Source: Acinetobacter terrae (lineage in GTDB: Bacteria; Pseudomonadota; Gammaproteobacteria; Pseudomonadales; Moraxellaceae). From it: DNA of 58,175 bases. A program made the translations under genes and the position numbers. The stretch spans positions 1 to 58,175 of the forward strand of contig NZ_JABERI010000004.1 of the NCBI RefSeq assembly GCF_013004375.1, given 5' to 3'. Below the pieces are notes generated by a model, which saw only the letters and a list, made by a program, of their open reading frames with translations, made no database searches and was not told the DNA's origin. Positions 54,235 through 58,175 of the stretch are shown piece after piece. Positions within the stretch are counted from its first letter, which is position 1. Each line of letters begins with the position of its first letter.

Positions 54235-57200
54235 TTAATCTTCAGAATCTCTTAAATCCGATTCACTTTCAGCTTCATCAGCAATCGTTTCATCATCAAC
54301 CAAAATTTCAGAATCAATCAAAGCTTCAGAGGCAATGACTTCTTCGCCTTCGACTGCTTCAATAAACTCTTCTTCTTCAACGGCTTCTACAGAAACAACA
54401 CCAACCAAAATTTCTTCATTACCCAAACGGATTAGACGAACACCTTGCGCATTACGACCTGTCGTTGCAACTTCTGAAGCACGTGTACGAACCAGCGTAC
54501 CGCCATCAGAAATCAACATCAGTTCTTTGCTTTCATCAATAGATACCGCACCGACCAATTCACCGTTACGTTCAGATGTTTTAATTGCAATCACACCTTT
54601 ACCGCCACGTTTTTTGGTTGGGAAGTCCCCCACTGGAGTACGTTTACCATAACCGTTGGCACATGCACAAAGCACTTCGCCAGTTTCTGGTACAACCACC
54701 AACGAAACGATACGGCTGATTAATGCCGAATCTGAAGTATCTTCATCATCTGAATCTACATCAGTTTCCGCATCTTCAAGCTGCGCTGCTGCACCGATGG
54801 TCACGCGCATACCGCGAACACCTTTGGCAGAACGACCCATTGAACGAACATCAGTTTCCGCGAAGCGAATTGCCTTACCTTCATTCGAGAACAACATGAT
54901 TTGCTGTTCGCCATCGGTAATCGCAACACCAATCAAGGTGTCATCGCCATTCAGCTCAATTGCACGTAAACCATTTGAACGAACATTACTGAACTGTTCA
55001 AGTTCTACACGTTTAATCGTACCGTACTCGGTCGCCATAAACACATAGAAGTTTTTACGAACTGCTTCAGCTTGCTGCGCAAAGTCAGCAATGATTTCAT
55101 CGTCCAAATCTGTCGTAGAAAGCTCAAGACCCAATTGTTTTAATTGAGTACGCAATGCATCAGACAAGTCATCTGCACCATCTTCAAGCTCGGCTAAAGC
55201 CGCTTCAAGTTCAGCAAAATGCGAATTAATGATTTCATTTTCTTGCAGTTTCGCAGCATTGGCTTTCACAAATGCCTGGAAATCGGCCAGACGATCTTTA
55301 AATTTCTTCGGTGCATCAATCACAGGAAGAATCGCTGTAATCGTTTCATTGGCATCAAGCGGTAACAAGTTCACCATTGGGCGACCTTTTGCACCACGAG
55401 ATGCTTGTGGCACTTCGTATACTTTCAGGCGATAGACTTTACCGACATTGGTAAAGCATAGAACTGTCGCATGGTTCGATGTCACAATCAGATGCTGAAT
55501 GTAATCATCAGTTTTCATTGATGTTGCAGACTTACCACGACCGCCACGACGCTGAGCGGCATAGTCAGACAATGGTTGAGTTTTCGCATAACCTGTTTTA
55601 GAAACAGTCAGTACCATTTGCTCTTCAGGAATTAAATCTTCACGAGAGAAATCGATACGTGATTCAATAATGGCAGTTTTACGCGCATCACCATATTGTT
55701 GAATAATAAGCGCTAATTCTTCACGAATCACATTCATCAACAAGTTAAAGTCATTCAAAATTGCAGTATATTCTGCAATTTGAGCTAAAATGTCAGAATA
55801 TTCAGCATGTAACTTGTCTTGTTCAAGACCGGTTAAGCGGTGTAAACGTAATTCTAGAATTGCACCGACTTGCGTAGGTGAAAGGCGGTAAATGCCACCA
55901 TCAAAACCATACGGTTTAGACAGATCTTCGCCTTCAATAATTTCAGGACGTACAGAAACTGAACCTGCTTTTTCAAGCAATGCAACCACACCACCTGCAG
56001 ACCACTCACCCACTTGTAAACGCTCACGCGCTTCAGCAGGATTTGCAGAAGTCTTAATGGTTTCAATGATGCGATCAATATTTGCCAGAGCAACCGTCAA
56101 ACCTTCCAAGATATGACCACGTTCACGCGCTTTGCGTAACTCGTACATGGTACGACGTGTAACCACTTCTTGACGGTGACGGATAAACGCCGCAATGATG
56201 TCTTTCAGGTTCATCAACTTCGGCTGACCGTTGTCCAGACAGACCATGTTGATGCTGAAAGAGTTTTCAAGCTGGGTATTCTGGAACAGGTTATTCACAA
56301 TCACTTCAGCGTTTTCGCCACGCTTCAAGTCAATTGCAATACGCATCCCGTCTTTATCAGACTCGTCACGAAGTTCTGAGATCCCTTCAAGTTTTTTCTC
56401 TTTTACGAGTTCAGCAATACGTTCAATCGTTTTTGCTTTATTGACTTGATATGGAATTTCAGTAAATACAATGGTGATACGACCGTTTTTCGGATCTTCT
56501 TCGAAGTGATATTTACCACGAATATGCAAACGGCCTTTACCGGTACGATACGCATCCACAATCCCCGATTTGCCATAAATAATACCGCCTGTAGGGAAAT
56601 CTGGACCAGAAATATGCTGCATCAAACCTTCGATGCTGATATTTGGATCATTGGCATAGGCAAGGCAGGCATTCACAACTTCAGTCATGTTGTGCGGCGC
56701 CATATTGGTCGCCATACCCACTGCAATACCGGTTACACCGTTAATCAGTAAGTTTGGTACACGGGTTGGCATGACCTGAGGAATACGCTCAGAGCCATCG
56801 TAATTGTCTTCCCATTCGACTGTATCTTTTTCCAAGTCAGCCAAAAGTTCATGCGTGAGCTTACGCATACGAACTTCGGTATAACGCATTGCCGCAGCAC
56901 TATCGCCATCTACAGAACCAAAGTTACCCTGACCATCGACCAATTGATAACGCAAGCTGAATTCTTGTGCCATACGTACAATGGTTTCGTAAACAGCTGA
57001 GTCACCATGCGGGTGATATTTACCGATTACGTCACCCACCACACGGGCAGACTTTTTATACGCTTTGTTGTAGTCATTGCCTAACTCGTGCATAGCGAAA
57101 AGCACACGACGATGAACGGGTTTCAAGCCATCTCTCACGTCTGGTAATGCACGAGAAACAATAACACTCATGGCATAGTCGAGATATGAGCTTTTGAGTT

Positions 57201-57240
57201 CATCCTCAATGGCAATCGGTCGGATTTCCGATAGGCTCAT
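54235..57240 (-). CDS. gyrA: DNA gyrase subunit A with C-terminal insertions
   Basis: 1001 residues, long for GyrA (E. coli 875). It cuts and rejoins DNA to add negative supercoils with GyrB. The breakage-reunion domain has the active-site Tyr in AAMRYTEVR (Tyr120). The quinolone-resistance region reads GDSAVYE with Ser81 and Glu85, the unmutated residues. The C-terminal pinwheel starts with the GyrA box QRRGGRGKS near 567. Against E. coli there is an extra stretch of about 90 residues (near 640-728, [16 protein letters not shown] to QQAEAVRKN) between the first two blades, an acidic loop ([17 protein letters not shown]), and a long acidic tail. AAGGAG precedes the ATG, and a TATAAT lies about 110 bases upstream. 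Confidence 0.96.
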   Translation of the reverse strand: MSLSEIRPIAIEDELKSSYLDYAMSVIVSRALPDVRDGLKPVHRRVLFAMHELGNDYNKAYKKSARVVGDVIGKYHPHGDSAVYETIVRMAQEFSLRYQLVDGQGNFGSVDGDSAAAMRYTEVRMRKLTHELLADLEKDTVEWEDNYDGSERIPQVMPTRVPNLLINGVTGIAVGMATNMAPHNMTEVVNACLAYANDPNISIEGLMQHISGPDFPTGGIIYGKSGIVDAYRTGKGRLHIRGKYHFEEDPKNGRITIVFTEIPYQVNKAKTIERIAELVKEKKLEGISELRDESDKDGMRIAIDLKRGENAEVIVNNLFQNTQLENSFSINMVCLDNGQPKLMNLKDIIAAFIRHRQEVVTRRTMYELRKARERGHILEGLTVALANIDRIIETIKTSANPAEARERLQVGEWSAGGVVALLEKAGSVSVRPEIIEGEDLSKPYGFDGGIYRLSPTQVGAILELRLHRLTGLEQDKLHAEYSDILAQIAEYTAILNDFNLLMNVIREELALIIQQYGDARKTAIIESRIDFSREDLIPEEQMVLTVSKTGYAKTQPLSDYAAQRRGGRGKSATSMKTDDYIQHLIVTSNHATVLCFTNVGKVYRLKVYEVPQASRGAKGRPMVNLLPLDANETITAILPVIDAPKKFKDRLADFQAFVKANAAKLQENEIINSHFAELEAALAELEDGADDLSDALRTQLKQLGLELSTTDLDDEIIADFAQQAEAVRKNFYVFMATEYGTIKRVELEQFSNVRSNGLRAIELNGDDTLIGVAITDGEQQIMLFSNEGKAIRFAETDVRSMGRSAKGVRGMRVTIGAAAQLEDAETDVDSDDEDTSDSALISRIVSLVVVPETGEVLCACANGYGKRTPVGDFPTKKRGGKGVIAIKTSERNGELVGAVSIDESKELMLISDGGTLVRTRASEVATTGRNAQGVRLIRLGNEEILVGVVSVEAVEEEEFIEAVEGEEVIASEALIDSEILVDDETIADEAESESDLRDSED

Positions 57241-57750
57241 GCATACTCCTTATTACTAACAGTATTTGGAACTGCTCGTTTTATATAATCAATCTAGCAA
57301 AAAATTAACCCAAAATAGGCTGAGTTAAAGTCTAAATACAGCCGTAAATTATAGCATAAATTCTGTTGTTTTTGTCTCTTATAAGCCATCTTAATCTTGT
57401 TAATTTTCTACAATTTATCGTTTATTTTTTAATCTGTTTTAATTGTCGGCATTTTATGTGAATTAGTTCATTTTTTCACTGGCTTTAATTCAAATTTACC
57501 CAACCAAATACCTCAAAATCTTGCTGCATTGAGCTGCTCATTTTGCTCATTTATCTGTATACAAAATCAATGACGAGTAACCTATCCAGAAACCCATCCG
57601 AAGCCGATTGAAATGACGCGATTTATCTCTCTTTGAAAAGTCATAGATCCCGCTTAAGCATTCAAATGAGTCATATTGTTACTTCGATGCTATTACTTCA
57701 ATCTTGAATCGGTTAAATCAGCTATGATTTATTTAAGAAATTTTCAACAA
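57241..57750. other. Spacer between gyrA and the etfA terminator
   Basis: About 510 bp, AT-rich, no credible gene. The gyrA promoter lies at its left end. I see no further structure. Confidence 0.45.
57348..57376 (-). promoter_or_regulatory. Candidate gyrA promoter (extended -10)
   Basis: On the minus strand TGCTATAAT: a perfect -10 (57348-57353) with the TG of an extended -10. The -35 at 17-bp spacing is GACAAA (57371-57376), a weak match, as expected for extended -10 promoters. It leaves a leader of about 100 bases before the ATG. Confidence 0.55.
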
Positions 57751-57812
57751 TAAAAAACGCCCCTGAGCAAAACAGGAAAGCATTGCTTTCACTGCTTGCG
57801 CAAGAGCGTCTT
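57751..57812 (-). terminator. Large structured terminator of etfA
   Basis: On the minus strand, ACGCTCTTG pairs with CAGGGGCGT (nine pairs, three G-T) closing a region that contains an inner stem GAAAGC-AAT-GCTTTC, followed by a T-run (the A-run at 57755-57760 of the plus strand). It is longer and more elaborate than the other terminators in the window. Confidence 0.7.
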
Positions 57813-57830
57813 TTAAACTGTATTTAGAGA

Positions 57831-58175
57831 TTAGATTTTAGAAACCAATTCTGGAACTACAGTGTTCAAGTCACCGACTAACCAGTAGTCAGCAACCGCA
57901 TTGATTGGCGCTTCTTCATCCTTGTTGATCGCAACGATCACTTTAGAATCTTTCATCCCCGCCAAATGCTGGATTGCACCAGAAATACCGACAGCGATGT
58001 ACAGGTCAGGTGCAACGATCTTACCTGTTTGACCGACTTGCATGTCGTTAGGAACGAAGCCAGCGTCCACTGCAGCACGTGAAGCACCTTGAGCAGCGCC
58101 CAGCTTGTCCGCCAACGGATCAAGGATTGTGTGGTAGTTTTCACCTGAACCCACACCGCGACCACCAGAAACCAC
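57831..58175 (-). CDS. etfA: Electron transfer flavoprotein subunit alpha, C-terminal part
   Basis: The last 115 codons of etfA, cut by the window edge. Visible is the FAD-binding domain of ETF-alpha: [13 protein letters not shown] at the left, the adenine/flavin contacts [11 protein letters not shown] and [32 protein letters not shown] (two blocks), [13 protein letters not shown] and the end [23 protein letters not shown] carries electrons from acyl-CoA dehydrogenases such as the FadE encoded in this window to ETF-ubiquinone oxidoreductase. etfB is probably upstream, outside the window. Confidence 0.95.
   Translation of the reverse strand: MVSGGRGVGSGENYHTILDPLADKLGAAQGASRAAVDAGFVPNDMQVGQTGKIVAPDLYIAVGISGAIQHLAGMKDSKVIVAINKDEEAPINAVADYWLVGDLNTVVPELVSKI

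Overview
The window looks like chromosomal DNA of an Acinetobacter-type gammaproteobacterium (Moraxellaceae). Reasons: low GC with A/T-rich spacers; a GyrA whose quinolone-region serine falls at residue 81 (the Acinetobacter numbering); a separate FadE with an N-terminal membrane anchor; a TolA with very long KADA repeats; and paired CSLREA / GlyGly-CTERM surface proteins of the rhombotarget kind. Genus is inferred from protein features only. No rRNA, tRNA, complete insertion sequence, prophage or CRISPR array was found.

Layout. 1-1400: a decayed accessory patch with two copies of a toxin-like C-terminal tail around a lipoprotein gene. 1400-5920: a YqfO/NIF3-like protein, fadE, and an AT-rich orphan gene. 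5920-13640: purL (minus), then dgt, ruvA and ruvB (plus); a three-hairpin repeat lies downstream of the orphan gene and a second copy lies between ruvA and ruvB. 13650-14940: two membrane-anchored unknowns. 15240-16600: exported M20 amidohydrolase. 16840-21920: the complete Tol-Pal envelope locus (ybgC-tolQ-tolR-tolA, terminator, tolB-pal). 22350-25655: fbp, a SpoU/TrmH rRNA methyltransferase, and an ECF sigma / small membrane protein / DUF3106 operon. 25712-29957: two surface proteins with rhombosortase-type tails. 30075-33857: hda-perM divergent from purM-purN. 33923-36832: alpha/beta hydrolase with an S49 signal-peptide peptidase, and a lipid A-type acyltransferase. 36829-43244: comEC, lolD-lolC, a PilZ-like protein, an EamA exporter and a YaiI-type protein. 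43525-46173: an unknown, a 46-residue membrane peptide and serC. 46773-51699: a TolC / HlyD / ABC-2 permease / ABC-2 permease export operon without an ATPase gene. 51973-53268: gltP. 53326-58175: a coiled-coil membrane unknown, gyrA and the 3' part of etfA.

Most of the window is core metabolism (purines, serine, beta-oxidation, gluconeogenesis), genome upkeep (RuvAB, GyrA, Hda, Dgt) and envelope building (Tol-Pal, LolCD, acyltransferase, SppA). The least ordinary parts are: the toxin-tail/immunity remnant at the left edge; the three-hairpin repeat with compensatory changes; a 240-bp duplication inside tolA; the exporter lacking an ATPase; the rhombotarget pair without a neighbouring protease; three AT-rich singleton genes (220, 208 and 258 aa) beside housekeeping operons, one with the architecture of abortive-infection-like proteins; and a GyrA carrying a roughly 90-residue insertion in its C-terminal domain.
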